64,000 bases of DNA from Legionella drozanskii LLAP-1 (GCF_001467585.1 NZ_LNXY01000028.1:22655-86654), one strand, 5' to 3'. Numbered from the stretch's first letter, positions 8,908 to 18,723 are shown. Notes: a model not told the origin generated them from the sequence alone. A program made the numbers and translations.

Positions 8908-9597
8908 TTATACTATCCTGTCCATTTTTTGAATTTTTTCTTCCCTTTTTTCTCGTTGATAGACGGCTGAATGAGGTAAATAAAATCGGGGATAATTGGA
9001 TACCTTTTCTTTTGGATTTTCCCATTTAAATACTTTATGACCAGAGGAATCGTAGTAATTATTACCAAAAATAGCTTTTGCCAATTTGCGCAAAGAAGCT
9101 CTGGACAAATCAACGTCTAATTTATTAATAATATAAAATAAAATTTCGGGTGGTAAATTAAAAAAAGGACTGCCAGATTGCCCTCTACCTTGAGCAATTA
9201 CACAAATAGTGAGCACCAATTGATTCACTTTGTTTTTAAAATTAGTTTTTACTTTTTCATCAAGTTTTTTTATGGTCAAATAACTGTATTTATTGCCCTC
9301 TATACTGATTTCATCTAAATAGGAGTTTTGTAAAAATGCTTGAATTCCTTTATCAGTTATATTGTTTTTTCTAAGATTTAAGTGATTCACTCGTAGATAT
9401 TGAGCTAATAGGCAAGCTCCTTCATCATCGATTAGGTTAGATGCTAAATTTAATTGCTTTAATTGGTTGTTAGTTTGGAGAGCTTTTATTAATAATATAA
9501 GGTCTTTTGAGTTTATTTGATGATTACTTAAGTCCAAGGCGCTCAGAGTACTATCATTTTTTGCTAATCTATCTAAAATATTCTGTTCAATTGGCAT
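8908..9597 (-). CDS. leucine-rich-repeat protein with F-box-like segment; effector candidate
   Basis: A 229-residue cytosolic-type protein without signal peptide. Residues ~15-105 are leucine-rich repeats of the ribonuclease-inhibitor style (LSALDLSNHQINSKDL, LKQLNLASNLIDDEGA, LNLRKNNITDKGIQ, LDEISIEGN). A segment at ~147-162, FFNLPPEILFYIINKLD, matches the opening of an F-box (LPxEIL..I...L), followed by a helical region. LRR plus F-box is the eukaryotic SCF substrate-adaptor architecture; Legionella F-box effectors are known. The C-terminus is Glu/Lys-rich (REKREEKIQ), compatible with a Dot/Icm E-block signal. The F-box is read from one motif only and should be treated as tentative; the LRRs are clear. 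Confidence 0.7.
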   Translation of the reverse strand: MPIEQNILDRLAKNDSTLSALDLSNHQINSKDLILLIKALQTNNQLKQLNLASNLIDDEGACLLAQYLRVNHLNLRKNNITDKGIQAFLQNSYLDEISIEGNKYSYLTIKKLDEKVKTNFKNKVNQLVLTICVIAQGRGQSGSPFFNLPPEILFYIINKLDVDLSRASLRKLAKAIFGNNYYDSSGHKVFKWENPKEKVSNYPRFYLPHSAVYQREKREEKIQKMDRIV

Positions 9598-9831
9598 GCT
9601 AAATTAACCATATAATCCATTATGTTGGATTAAATATCATACTTTTTTTTTAACTAATAGTACAGACTATGACACCTGCAAAATAATAAAAACAAAGAAA
9701 TTATAATCGCTTGGACAATAACTATTTGAAATAGAAAACAAAATATTTATTCACGCTAAAATAGTTGAAAAAAACAGCGGATAAAAAGATGTCTATAATA
9801 TTACTAATTAGTCTATTTTGGATAGTCCCAT

Positions 9832-11391
9832 ATGTTTACTTCTTTTTTTAGATTTACCCCAAAAAAGAAAAGTAATAAATCGAATCAACCTTTCTCTTTT
9901 GAGAAACAAAAACAGCAATTTGATCAAGATAAATCTCTATTAAAGAAATCTGTAGTTAACCAAATCATGGAGAGGGTAAAACAACACCCTGAAGTACCTC
10001 CATTTTGTTTGCAGGCAACACTTCAAATACCATTTAAAGTTTTATACGATGGAACAGATTATTATGTTCTATCTAACATTGTATTGGGTGAAGGAGGAGA
10101 GGGTGTAGTCATGGCGGCAGCGCATTTTTCTGAAGGCAAAACACCTCAATGGGTTGCCATTAAAGAATGCTTTCCCGCAAACAGAGAAATTCGCGACATG
10201 GTTTCTCTTTGTATGACTAATGAAGAACAATTTATTGGTCAGTATGAAGATGAATTAAAAATATTATATATGGATGAGTATCCAGCTGCAGACTATGATG
10301 TGGAACCTCAGGAATTAGTCAATTTTTTTAAAGATAAAAAATTACCTGCTCTTCTGAGTTCAATAAAAGAGATAGCGCTGAGTAATGCCCAAAAAAATAA
10401 GGCCATTATGGATGATCTTGCCTTAGATTCTTCCATTTTAGTGACCAATGAATTTGTCTATTATGCGATGCCTCTACTTCGTGGAAATGATTTACTTCTA
10501 TTAAGCGGTGGAACCAAGGAAGATGCGACGGAATTTTTGGAGAATTTGGCGAGTCAAATTGACAGGCCTAATGCTCAAGAAAAATGTGGTCCTTTTGTGA
10601 CAGGTTATGCTCGCGTGATTGGCGGCATTCTTGAGCAAGTATCCAACTTTCATAAAAAAAATTATTTGCACCGCGATATCAAACCACAAAACTTTATGCT
10701 ACTTGAGACAGGTGAAATCCAGTTAATCGACTTTGGTTCATCGCTTAGCATGGATGATAAAAACCCGCTAGCCTATAGTGGGACAGCTGGATACAAATCG
10801 CCGCAGCAACAGTGGCTTGCTGAACATCATGATGAGCCCTATCATTATTCAAAAGCTGATGATATTTACAGCCTAGGTGTAACCTTAAATAACAATCTTC
10901 ACGTTCAGCTCTTAATTGATATTATTTTTGAATTATATCCTCAAGAACTGTCTGCGCAATTTAAGGGGATGCAAGAGGCATTGGCTGATTTAAGTGATGA
11001 AGACCCTGAACTTCGGATCAAAGCAATGAGCTATCTCGAAGAACAATATAGCCATTTTATCCAATTGCTTGAATTAAGACAGGGATTGCTATTAATCCAT
11101 GATGATAATCTTCATCATTTAATTAAACACATCGATCAATATCGAGTTGCTTATTACGAAAGTAGTAAATTGATTCCGCTGGATGAAATTCTTTTACAAA
11201 TTGATGGACTTAAACTCCCGTCCCAATTTGTTCACGGCTTGCTGATGAGTGATGCAAGTAGTGAAGACATTGCTAATAATTTGTTATTAATAAGGCAGCA
11301 ATTCGAAAAAAATCCCTCCATTAAAGCGGAGGAGGTAGTCGATATGATAACTCAACAGGAACAGCCTTCTATTTCTCCTTCTAATATCTGA
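9832..11391 (+). CDS. Hanks-type Ser/Thr protein kinase
   Basis: A 519-residue protein carrying a complete kinase motif set: glycine loop LGEGGEGVV near 85-93, VAIK with the ATP-binding Lys at 111, catalytic loop HRDIKPQN with Asp at 282 and Asn at 287, DFG at 300-302, and GTAGYKSPQ as the activation/APE region. The ~170 residues between VAIK and HRD far exceed the normal N-lobe distance, so there is an insertion of ~80-100 residues. After the kinase domain come ~150 helical residues. No transmembrane segment or PASTA domain is present, unlike housekeeping bacterial kinases. Predicted catalytically competent. It ends 10 bases from the convergent nadE. Delivery to a host cell is inferred from the soluble, eukaryotic-like architecture. 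Confidence 0.85.
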   Translation: MFTSFFRFTPKKKSNKSNQPFSFEKQKQQFDQDKSLLKKSVVNQIMERVKQHPEVPPFCLQATLQIPFKVLYDGTDYYVLSNIVLGEGGEGVVMAAAHFSEGKTPQWVAIKECFPANREIRDMVSLCMTNEEQFIGQYEDELKILYMDEYPAADYDVEPQELVNFFKDKKLPALLSSIKEIALSNAQKNKAIMDDLALDSSILVTNEFVYYAMPLLRGNDLLLLSGGTKEDATEFLENLASQIDRPNAQEKCGPFVTGYARVIGGILEQVSNFHKKNYLHRDIKPQNFMLLETGEIQLIDFGSSLSMDDKNPLAYSGTAGYKSPQQQWLAEHHDEPYHYSKADDIYSLGVTLNNNLHVQLLIDIIFELYPQELSAQFKGMQEALADLSDEDPELRIKAMSYLEEQYSHFIQLLELRQGLLLIHDDNLHHLIKHIDQYRVAYYESSKLIPLDEILLQIDGLKLPSQFVHGLLMSDASSEDIANNLLLIRQQFEKNPSIKAEEVVDMITQQEQPSISPSNI

Positions 11392-11401
11392 AGCATCGGC
11401 G

Positions 11402-12997
11402 CTAAAATCCAGAGGTAATCGGATATCGCCAATCGCGTCCAAAAGCGCGAGAACTGATTTTAATTCCAGGTGCTGCTTGGCGACGTTTGTATTCGTTGCG
11501 TTGAATGAGACGGACTACTTGTTGAACCGTTTCGGGATGATAACCTTTGCGAATTATATCAGCCGCAGACAAGTCATTTTCCATATAATCTTTTATCATA
11601 GCATCTAAAACCGCATACTCGGGTAGACTATCTTGATCGGTTTGATTGGCACGTAGTTCGGCGGAGGGCGCTCGTTGAATGACGCGTTCAGGAATGACTG
11701 GTGTTAAACGATTACGGTAGTTCGCTAAGGCATAAACTTGGGTTTTTAACACATCTTTTAATACTGAAAAACCACCTGCCATATCGCCATAAATAGTGGC
11801 ATACCCCACAGCAGTTTCGCTTTTATTCGAAGTGGTTAATACAAGTTTACCGCTCTTGTTGGATAAAGCCATCAACAGCATGCCACGGATGCGTGCTTGT
11901 AAATTTTCCTCCGTGACGTCCGGTGCTAAGCCTTGAAAAGAAGGAGCTAAGCTACCAATAAAACGATCAAAAATCGGCTCAATGGCAATTACTGTGCTTT
12001 TCACACCCATGGTTTTAATTTGTGATTCTGCATCTATAAGGCTGATATCAGCCGTATATTGTGAAGGCATCATGACGGCTTCAACTCTTGAAGAACCTAA
12101 AGCATCAACTGCAATGGCTAAAGTGAGGGCCGAATCAATTCCCCCGGATAAACCAATGAGCACACCAGAAAAACGGTTTTTCTCAATATAATCGCGTGTA
12201 CCACAGACGAGTGCTTCATAGATTAATTTTGGTTCTTCGTAGCTTGGAACAATTTCAGAGCTTAGTTTTTGACCATCAAGGAGGATAGTTTGAAGATGCT
12301 CTTGAAAGGCTGGTGCTCGGGCACACAAAGTTCCACTACGATCAAAGGCCAAAGACTGGCCATCAAAAACCAATTCATCTTGACCACCAACCTGATTGAC
12401 ATAAATAACAGCCACGCCCTGTTGTGCATAGCTACGCACTAAATCTTCCCGTAATTTTGGTTTATTATAAACAAACGGTGAAGCATTGATGCAAATAATC
12501 CCATCCACGCCTGTAGCAATCGTGCGGTTCACAGGTCCTTTTTCCCAAATATCTTCACAGATGCAAAGTCCTAAACGATAACCTTTAACTTCAAAAATGC
12601 AGGTTTCCGTAGGCCCGGGAATAAAATAGCGTGCTTCATCAAACACGCCGTAATTAGGTAAGACTTGTTTCCGATAAACTGCCCGTTGAGAAGCCTGATA
12701 AAAAACAGTTGCGGCATTATAGCAATCCTTACCCACGAGATGAGGATGACCCACAATGACATGGCAATCGCCAGTGTTCTCTTGAATAGTCAGTAAAGCT
12801 TCTTTGACTCTTTGATGTAATTCATCACGAAAAAGTAGATCTTCCGGAGGATAGCCTGTCACAGCTAACTCGGGGAAAACAATAACCTCATGTTCTTGCT
12901 GATGTTGCTGAATAATTGTAATAATTTTATGTGTATTGGCTTCTATAGCCCCCACTGTTGGGTTAATTTGAGCCATAAGTATTTTTAAGGGATGCAT
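11402..12997 (-). CDS. nadE: glutamine-dependent NAD+ synthetase
   Basis: Final step of NAD biosynthesis: amidation of nicotinic acid adenine dinucleotide using ammonia from glutamine. The 531-residue two-domain length is standard for the glutamine-dependent form. The N-terminal nitrilase-like glutaminase has Glu in VFPELAVTGYPPEDL, Lys in YRKQVLPNYGVFDE and Cys in LGLCICEDIWE. The C-terminal synthetase has the ATP-pyrophosphatase loop SGGIDSALTLA and TTSNKSETAVGY. It is convergent with the kinase gene and divergent from the SNF2 helicase, with 297 bases between the two starts. Confidence 0.97.
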   Translation of the reverse strand: MHPLKILMAQINPTVGAIEANTHKIITIIQQHQQEHEVIVFPELAVTGYPPEDLLFRDELHQRVKEALLTIQENTGDCHVIVGHPHLVGKDCYNAATVFYQASQRAVYRKQVLPNYGVFDEARYFIPGPTETCIFEVKGYRLGLCICEDIWEKGPVNRTIATGVDGIICINASPFVYNKPKLREDLVRSYAQQGVAVIYVNQVGGQDELVFDGQSLAFDRSGTLCARAPAFQEHLQTILLDGQKLSSEIVPSYEEPKLIYEALVCGTRDYIEKNRFSGVLIGLSGGIDSALTLAIAVDALGSSRVEAVMMPSQYTADISLIDAESQIKTMGVKSTVIAIEPIFDRFIGSLAPSFQGLAPDVTEENLQARIRGMLLMALSNKSGKLVLTTSNKSETAVGYATIYGDMAGGFSVLKDVLKTQVYALANYRNRLTPVIPERVIQRAPSAELRANQTDQDSLPEYAVLDAMIKDYMENDLSAADIIRKGYHPETVQQVVRLIQRNEYKRRQAAPGIKISSRAFGRDWRYPITSGF

Positions 12998-13081
12998 AGA
13001 GTTAACACTAATCTCATTAAAATAAGTTCAGAATAATACCTATACTTGTCAACTTTCGCCATTTTTATAATGAGTAATCCA

Positions 13082-13105
13082 TTCTGTTCCTCTCCCGCGA
13101 CAGAA
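13082..13105. repeat. copy of a CTCTCCCGCG intergenic repeat
   Basis: TTCTGT...ACAGAA (13082-13087/13100-13105) encloses TCCTCTCCCGCG. The CTCTCCCGCGA core recurs at 29354-29363. The element lies in the 297-base nadE/helicase gap, which otherwise shows no gene. Confidence 0.45.
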
Positions 13106-13132
13106 ATTAGAACGATAGGAGGATAATCTTCA

Positions 13133-13159
13133 GGGAAGAGGGTCGGGGGAAGAGGGGGG
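13133..13159 (+). other. predicted G-quadruplex-forming run
   Basis: Four G-runs of 3, 3, 5 and 6 bases are separated by loops of 4, 2 and 4 bases on the plus strand, which satisfies the standard G3+N1-7 rule. This stands out strongly in AT-rich sequence and sits 135 bases from both divergent gene starts (nadE and the SNF2 helicase). Confidence 0.6.
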
Positions 13160-13294
13160 CGGCTACTGGCCTAGAATACAGAATTTAGCGATTAAGATCC
13201 TTAAAAATAGCATTTTGATGAAACTTAGGTATATCTCTTAACCTTTAATTTGCTATAATCTCCCGTTGGACTGTTAATTTGTTGTAGGTTTTCT

Positions 13295-16200
13295 ATGCTA
13301 AAAGAAGCATTATCACGGATGGCTGATGTTTTTTTACCCACCGTGTTGATGCGTGGACAAGAGTACCAGCAAAAGGGGTTTGTTTTAAATATTCGTCTTA
13401 GCGATGGCTTATTAAAAGCTCGCGTTAAGGGGCGTTCGAGTCAAATTTATGATGTCCATATCGATCTTAAAACTTGGCCTGCAAATCCTGCGCGTTGCAG
13501 TTGCGCTTATAGTTTAAACTGCAAGCATGCTGTGGCAAGTTTGTTTGCTTTGCAGGTTAGAGAAAATTATGAAATTCCTGCTCCAGTCCCCAATAAACCC
13601 AATCTATCTCTGAACGCTTGGCTTTCTTCTTTGCGTGAAAAAGAGTCTGACGAAAATAAACCCCATAGCAGCCATGAAGTTGTTTATCTGCTCGAACCTG
13701 AATTTGGTGATTTTGAACATCGAATCGTGGTCCGACTTGCGATTGTAAAACGACTCAAAAAAGGGGGCATTGGTAAAAAATCCGTATTTAATACCATCAC
13801 TGAAAGCCGCAAACAATTTTTCCAGGAAGAGGATGAAGGAATCATCGCCTCTTTGCTTTTTAAAAATGGTTCTCGCGGTTGGTTCGATCGGTTATATCTT
13901 CGCAATAGCGATTTACTAGAAAAAATTCTGGCGACCAATCGCGCTTATTTGACAAGCGATGCAGAACCTTCTTTAGTGCTTGGTGACGAATTATCAGCAC
14001 AATTTAATTGGCAGCTTGAAAAAGATGGTACACAATATTTAGTACTCACTTCGGAAAAAGAAATTATTTTGCCGATAGTGTTGGATAAACCTTGGTACCT
14101 TGATCAAGAAGAAAATATTATCGGTCCTTTGGACCTTCCTTACAGCGCAAGTCAATTAAAAAATTTATTGAACGCACCGCCTGTCGAATTGGAACAAGCG
14201 CCATTTATCGTCAAACAATTGGCAACTACTCATCCTGAACTACCCGAGCCTAAAATTTTTGAACAGCGAATTGTGCATAAAAATACGCCTCAGGCGATGC
14301 TAATTTTTGATGCAATCGAATTAGAAACCAGTCAGTTGTCAACTGATAATAATCGTTTATTGATCGTGGAACTTGCCTTCGATTATGAAGGAATAGTTAT
14401 CGCCAAAACGGAAGCTTGCTCTACACTTTATCGTACTGATGGCAATGAACTATTTGAAATCCAAAGAGATTTAGCTTTCGAAGAACAAAAAGCAAATGAA
14501 ATCAAAGAAATTCTACAGATTCGCAGTCCTAATCTCTCTGAAAAATTGCGGGCCTGTTACACTTTGCAAGATGAATGGGTTTTAAACCATTATCAAGACG
14601 AAAATGATTTACCTCGTTTATATAATCAGGTCATTCCGCTACTGAAAAATAAAGGCTGGCTCATCGAATTTATTCATCCTTTTTATGAAGAATTAATTGA
14701 TGCCGACGAGCTTGAATGGTTTTCCGAACTTGATGAAAAGGGAAATGATTTTTTCTCTTATCAATTAGGAATTTTGGTGGACGGAAAGCAAGTCTCCATT
14801 GTACCTTTGGTAGCTGAGCTGATTGGTCGACTTGGTAAAGATAATCTTGATAGCTTACCTGAGAATGAACGAGTTAAATTGCCTCTATCCGAAGGTAAAG
14901 TTCTGCAGGTTAGTCTTGGGCGAATTAAACCGCTACTTCGCTTTCTATTACAGTATGGCCTGCGTCATATTAAATCCGAAAAATCGCTGCAAATAAATCG
15001 TTACCAGCTGGTTTTGATGCAAGAAACTGAGCAAGCTATGGCCTGCATTTCCGCCCGTTGGCAGGGTGATACCACCTTGCGCAAACAATTACAGCAGCTC
15101 ATGAGTTTGATTAATCTTCCCGCTATTGAAATACCGCGAGGCTTGAAAGCTACGCTTCGCGATTATCAACATCAAGGCTTAAATTGGTTACAGTTTTTGC
15201 GCATCAGTCGTTTTGGCGGCATTTTAGCGGATGATATGGGCTTGGGTAAGACGGTTCAAACTCTCGCTCATTTACAAGTTGAAAAGGAACAGGGTCGCTT
15301 AACAAAAGCGAGTTTGATTGTTGCACCAACCAGTTTAGTGGGTAATTGGTTTGAAGAGGCCAAACGATTTACGCCAGAATTAAAGGTATTAATTTTTCAC
15401 GGTTTGGAACGCCATGCAGATGATTTTGATAATTATGATCTAATTATTTCCACCTATGGACTTATTCAGCGTGATAAACCGCGATTTATCGATTACCCTT
15501 TTTATTATCTCATTCTTGATGAAGCTCAATCGATTAAGAACGCTAGAACAAAAACCACGCAAATCATTCAGCAAATTCCAGCGCTACATCGACTCTGTTT
15601 ATCCGGAACGCCTTTAGAAAATCACTTAGGAGAACTTTGGTCACTATTCCATTTTTTAATGCCGGGTTTATTAGGCGATGCAAAACAATTCCGTCAGTTT
15701 TTTAAGACTCCCATTGAAAAATTGAATGATACTGAAAAAAGACATTTACTCGCAAAACGAGTTCAGCCATTCATGTTACGGCGAAGTAAAAATCAAGTGG
15801 CTAGCGAGTTACCCGAAAAAACGGAAATGACTCGTATTATTGAGCTAACCGGTAGTCAGCGTGATTTATATGAAGCTATTCGGATGAGTATGGAGAAAAA
15901 AGTTCGTGAAGCGATTGCTAAACAAGGCATCAACAAAAGCCATATTGTTTTACTCGATGCCTTACTTAAATTACGACAAGTCTGCTGTGATCCGAAACTA
16001 CTATCGATGCCTGAGGCAGAAATTGCCCACGGTACTTCGGCTAAATTAGATACATTAATGGAGTTGCTTGAAAGCTTGGTTGATGAAGGACGCCGAGTCT
16101 TAGTGTTCTCCCAGTTTACTTCAATGTTGGAGTTGATCGAAAAGCAGCTCATTGAGCGTCACTATGCTTATTTGAAATTAACAGGTCAAACGCAAAACCG

Positions 16201-16555
16201 CCAAGCCTTAGTTAATACCTTCCAAGAAGGTAATACCCCTATTTTTCTAATTAGCCTAAAAGCAGGGGGCACTGGTTTAAATTTAACGAGGGCAGATACA
16301 GTTATCCATTATGATCCTTGGTGGAATCCAGCGGTTGAAGATCAAGCGACCGATCGAAGCCACCGGATAGGTCAAGAGAATCCCGTTTTTGTTTATAAAT
16401 TGATTACTGCAGGAACCGTTGAAGAAGCCATTCTTGCAATGCAAAAGAAAAAGCGCCAATTATTTGATGGCATTTTATCGAATAATGCGAGTGGCATGAT
16501 TAGCTTGACCCCCAATGACGTTGAGCAATTTTTTATGCCTTTATCAAATGATTGA
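13295..16555 (+). CDS. SWIM zinc-finger SNF2-family helicase/ATPase
   Basis: A 1086-residue DNA-translocating ATPase of the bacterial SNF2 (HepA/RapA-related) group. A SWIM zinc-binding motif, CSCAYSLNCKH, is at about residues 67-77. A bacterial SNF2 N-terminal region follows, then the helicase core: DDMGLGKTVQ (Walker A, ~645), VAPTSLVGNW (Ia), DEAQ (~740, Walker B), CLSGTPLENH (III), VFSQFTSMLE (IV), LKAGGTGLNLTRAD (V) and DQATDRSHRIGQ (VI). All catalytic motifs are intact. Family members remodel protein-DNA or RNA polymerase complexes; the specific role of the SWIM-SNF2 subgroup is not settled. Upstream lies a G-quadruplex-like run. Confidence 0.92.
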   Translation: MLKEALSRMADVFLPTVLMRGQEYQQKGFVLNIRLSDGLLKARVKGRSSQIYDVHIDLKTWPANPARCSCAYSLNCKHAVASLFALQVRENYEIPAPVPNKPNLSLNAWLSSLREKESDENKPHSSHEVVYLLEPEFGDFEHRIVVRLAIVKRLKKGGIGKKSVFNTITESRKQFFQEEDEGIIASLLFKNGSRGWFDRLYLRNSDLLEKILATNRAYLTSDAEPSLVLGDELSAQFNWQLEKDGTQYLVLTSEKEIILPIVLDKPWYLDQEENIIGPLDLPYSASQLKNLLNAPPVELEQAPFIVKQLATTHPELPEPKIFEQRIVHKNTPQAMLIFDAIELETSQLSTDNNRLLIVELAFDYEGIVIAKTEACSTLYRTDGNELFEIQRDLAFEEQKANEIKEILQIRSPNLSEKLRACYTLQDEWVLNHYQDENDLPRLYNQVIPLLKNKGWLIEFIHPFYEELIDADELEWFSELDEKGNDFFSYQLGILVDGKQVSIVPLVAELIGRLGKDNLDSLPENERVKLPLSEGKVLQVSLGRIKPLLRFLLQYGLRHIKSEKSLQINRYQLVLMQETEQAMACISARWQGDTTLRKQLQQLMSLINLPAIEIPRGLKATLRDYQHQGLNWLQFLRISRFGGILADDMGLGKTVQTLAHLQVEKEQGRLTKASLIVAPTSLVGNWFEEAKRFTPELKVLIFHGLERHADDFDNYDLIISTYGLIQRDKPRFIDYPFYYLILDEAQSIKNARTKTTQIIQQIPALHRLCLSGTPLENHLGELWSLFHFLMPGLLGDAKQFRQFFKTPIEKLNDTEKRHLLAKRVQPFMLRRSKNQVASELPEKTEMTRIIELTGSQRDLYEAIRMSMEKKVREAIAKQGINKSHIVLLDALLKLRQVCCDPKLLSMPEAEIAHGTSAKLDTLMELLESLVDEGRRVLVFSQFTSMLELIEKQLIERHYAYLKLTGQTQNRQALVNTFQEGNTPIFLISLKAGGTGLNLTRADTVIHYDPWWNPAVEDQATDRSHRIGQENPVFVYKLITAGTVEEAILAMQKKKRQLFDGILSNNASGMISLTPNDVEQFFMPLSND

Positions 16556-16645
16556 ACACTGAATTTTTATTCCGAGGATTGAGGAATTGCAATCCAGATT
16601 CTCATGACCTATCCTGTCGAGTGAGCAATTTACGGAGAAAGACTC

Positions 16646-17074
16646 ATGAGACAAATTAAAGCTTTATTGGCCTTTTTGATAACGCTGACCGTTATACCTG
16701 TTGGTTTCGCACAATCACCTGCTGGGACATGGACATCAATTGATGATAAAACAGGTAAAAAAAGAGTGGTTGTCGATCTTAAGGTATCAGGGAAGACCTT
16801 AACTGGCACAATAGTCAAAGTATTTCCTCAACCCGGTGATACCGGGATTTGCTCAAAATGCTCGGGCAATTTGAAAAACAAGCCCATCCAAGGATTAAGA
16901 ATAATCTGGGGATTAAAAGATAAAGGGAATGGCGTTTGGGAAGATGGGAAAATTCTCGACCCCAAAAGCGGTAGGGTTTATCACGCGAAAATGACCTTAG
17001 AAGGCAATAAACTGCATGTTCGCGGATATGTGGGTTTTTCTGCATTCGGACGTACACAGATTTGGGTGCGCTAA
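16646..17074 (+). CDS. secreted DUF2147-family protein
   Basis: A 142-residue exported protein with signal peptide MRQIKALLAFLITLTVIPVGFA cleaved before QSPAG. The mature part has the DUF2147 pattern: AGTWTSIDDKTGKKR, a central CSKCSG (two Cys, likely a disulphide or metal site), WGLKDKGNGVWEDGKILDPKSGRVYHAKM, and a final GRTQIWVR. The family folds as a small beta-barrel of unknown biochemical role, found in periplasm or outer membrane. RBS GGAGAAAG precedes the ATG. It is followed by the 41-bp inverted repeat and then dnaB. Confidence 0.88.
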   Translation: MRQIKALLAFLITLTVIPVGFAQSPAGTWTSIDDKTGKKRVVVDLKVSGKTLTGTIVKVFPQPGDTGICSKCSGNLKNKPIQGLRIIWGLKDKGNGVWEDGKILDPKSGRVYHAKMTLEGNKLHVRGYVGFSAFGRTQIWVR

Positions 17075-17090
17075 GAGAGATTTTAAGGAG

Positions 17091-17252
17091 AGGCTTCGAG
17101 ACGGCCTAACGGCCTCCTCAGCCCGAACGGGATTATAAAACCAGCTAGATGGCCCAATAAATTCATTATTCCTATCCAGTAGAATGTTGGCCCAAGGCTC
17201 CACCTAAGAAACCCGTTCGGGCTGAGGAGGCCGTTAGGCCGTCTCGAAGCCT
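17091..17252. repeat. 41-bp perfect inverted repeat enclosing an 80-bp spacer
   Basis: The left arm 17091-17131 is the exact reverse complement of the right arm 17212-17252. The arms are GC-rich (GCCTAACGGCC, CCCGAACGGG) in contrast to the flanks. The 80-base spacer contains GGCCCAATAAATTCATTA (17151-17168) and TGTTGGCCCAAGG (17185-17197), which match parts of the repeat at 52764-52838. It is too short for a transposase gene. The element resembles a miniature mobile element nested with another repeat family, between the DUF2147 gene and dnaB. No target-site duplication was recognised. Confidence 0.8.
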
Positions 17253-17336
17253 TGGTGAAATGACACAAAAAATCTCTACATTTAAAAGATTCCCTTAGGT
17301 ACAATAGCAGTCAAGACTCTAGACTCTGCTAAAAAT

Positions 17337-18722
17337 ATGACCGAAGTTCAAACACGAAAAAAAACCACAATCGACCCCTTAAAGCGCCCACCGCACTCAG
17401 CTGAAGCCGAGCAATCCATCATTGGTGGATTAATGTTGGACAATCAGGTTTGGGATAAAATCAGCACAAAATTATGCGAAGCGGATTTTTATCGTACGGA
17501 GCATCGCATTCTTTATCGTGCCATTATTGATTTAGTTAAAAAAGGACAACCTTTTGATGTAGTGACTTTACTCGATATTTTAAAATCGAAAAATGAACTT
17601 GATGACGCCGGAGGGGAAACCTATTTATTTGAATTAGCTAACAATACGCCCAGTGTCGCCAACGTTTCGGCTTATGCAGATATCGTGCGCGAAAAATCGG
17701 TGCAGCGGCAATTAATTGCAGTGGCTAGTGAAATTGCTGATTCTGCTTATAACCCAGGGGGGCGGGAGGTTAGCGATTTACTTGATTTTGCAGAAACTAA
17801 AGTTTTTGCTATTGCCGAGCAAACCGGTGGAGATGGTGGGCCTGAAAGTATTAAATCCATCCTAGTTAAAGCAGTCGAGCGAATTGACGCGCTTTATCAT
17901 AATGGAGACGTCATTACTGGGTTGGCAACTGGTTTATCCGATTTGGATGAAATGACCTCAGGGTTGCAATCCTCTGATTTGGTTATTGTTGCAGGTCGTC
18001 CATCGATGGGTAAAACGACGCTCGTGATGAATATGGCAGAGCATGCAGCCATTCACGCGAAGAAACCTGTTTTAGTTTTTTCTATGGAGATGCCTGCCGA
18101 TTCTTTAGCCATGAGGATGATGTCATCTCTGGGTCGAATCGATCAGCATCGAATTCGTACAGGAAAATTGGATGATGAGGATTGGCCTCGTGTTACTTCC
18201 GCTGTTCACATGTTATCGGAAGCGCCTTTGTTTATTGATGATACGCCCGCCTTAAGTCCCTCGGAAATGCGTGCTCGTTGCCGTCGTTTGGCTAAAGAAC
18301 ATGGGCAATTAGGACTTATCGTCGTGGACTATTTGCAACTGATGCAAGTGCCAGGCTTGAAAGCCGATAATCGTACTGCAGAAATTTCAGAAATTTCACG
18401 TAGTTTAAAATCTCTAGCAAAAGAATTAGAAGTTCCGGTGATTGCCTTATCACAGTTGAACCGTAGTTTGGAGCAACGCCATGATAAACGACCTGTGATG
18501 TCGGATCTACGGGAATCAGGCGCGATCGAGCAAGACGCGGATTTAATTTGTTTTATTTATCGTGACGAAGTTTATAATGACGACAGCCCGGATAAAGGGG
18601 TGGCGGAAATCATCGTTGCAAAACAACGTAATGGTCCAATAGGAAAAGTGAGGGTAGCATTTCTTGGTAAATATACCCGTTTTGAGGATTTGGCATTCAA
18701 TGGTTATCAAGGGGTAGATTGA
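17337..18722 (+). CDS. dnaB: replicative DNA helicase DnaB
   Basis: Hexameric 5'-3' helicase of the replication fork. The 461-residue product has the N-terminal DnaB domain ([16 protein letters not shown], the primase-interaction part) and the RecA-like C-domain with [10 protein letters not shown] (Walker A, ~220-228) and LIVVDYLQL (Walker B, ~326-334), followed by [10 protein letters not shown] (arginine-finger region) and [13 protein letters not shown]. No intein is present. No good Shine-Dalgarno precedes the ATG. alr follows one base after the stop, so the two form an operon, an order known from many gammaproteobacteria. Confidence 0.97.
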   Translation: MTEVQTRKKTTIDPLKRPPHSAEAEQSIIGGLMLDNQVWDKISTKLCEADFYRTEHRILYRAIIDLVKKGQPFDVVTLLDILKSKNELDDAGGETYLFELANNTPSVANVSAYADIVREKSVQRQLIAVASEIADSAYNPGGREVSDLLDFAETKVFAIAEQTGGDGGPESIKSILVKAVERIDALYHNGDVITGLATGLSDLDEMTSGLQSSDLVIVAGRPSMGKTTLVMNMAEHAAIHAKKPVLVFSMEMPADSLAMRMMSSLGRIDQHRIRTGKLDDEDWPRVTSAVHMLSEAPLFIDDTPALSPSEMRARCRRLAKEHGQLGLIVVDYLQLMQVPGLKADNRTAEISEISRSLKSLAKELEVPVIALSQLNRSLEQRHDKRPVMSDLRESGAIEQDADLICFIYRDEVYNDDSPDKGVAEIIVAKQRNGPIGKVRVAFLGKYTRFEDLAFNGYQGVD

Positions 18723-18723
18723 C

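Noticed and set aside
8825-9113. Two minus-strand short frames within the LRR gene region
   Set aside because: Out of frame with the LRR protein and rich in Lys/Arg from A/T runs; shadow frames.
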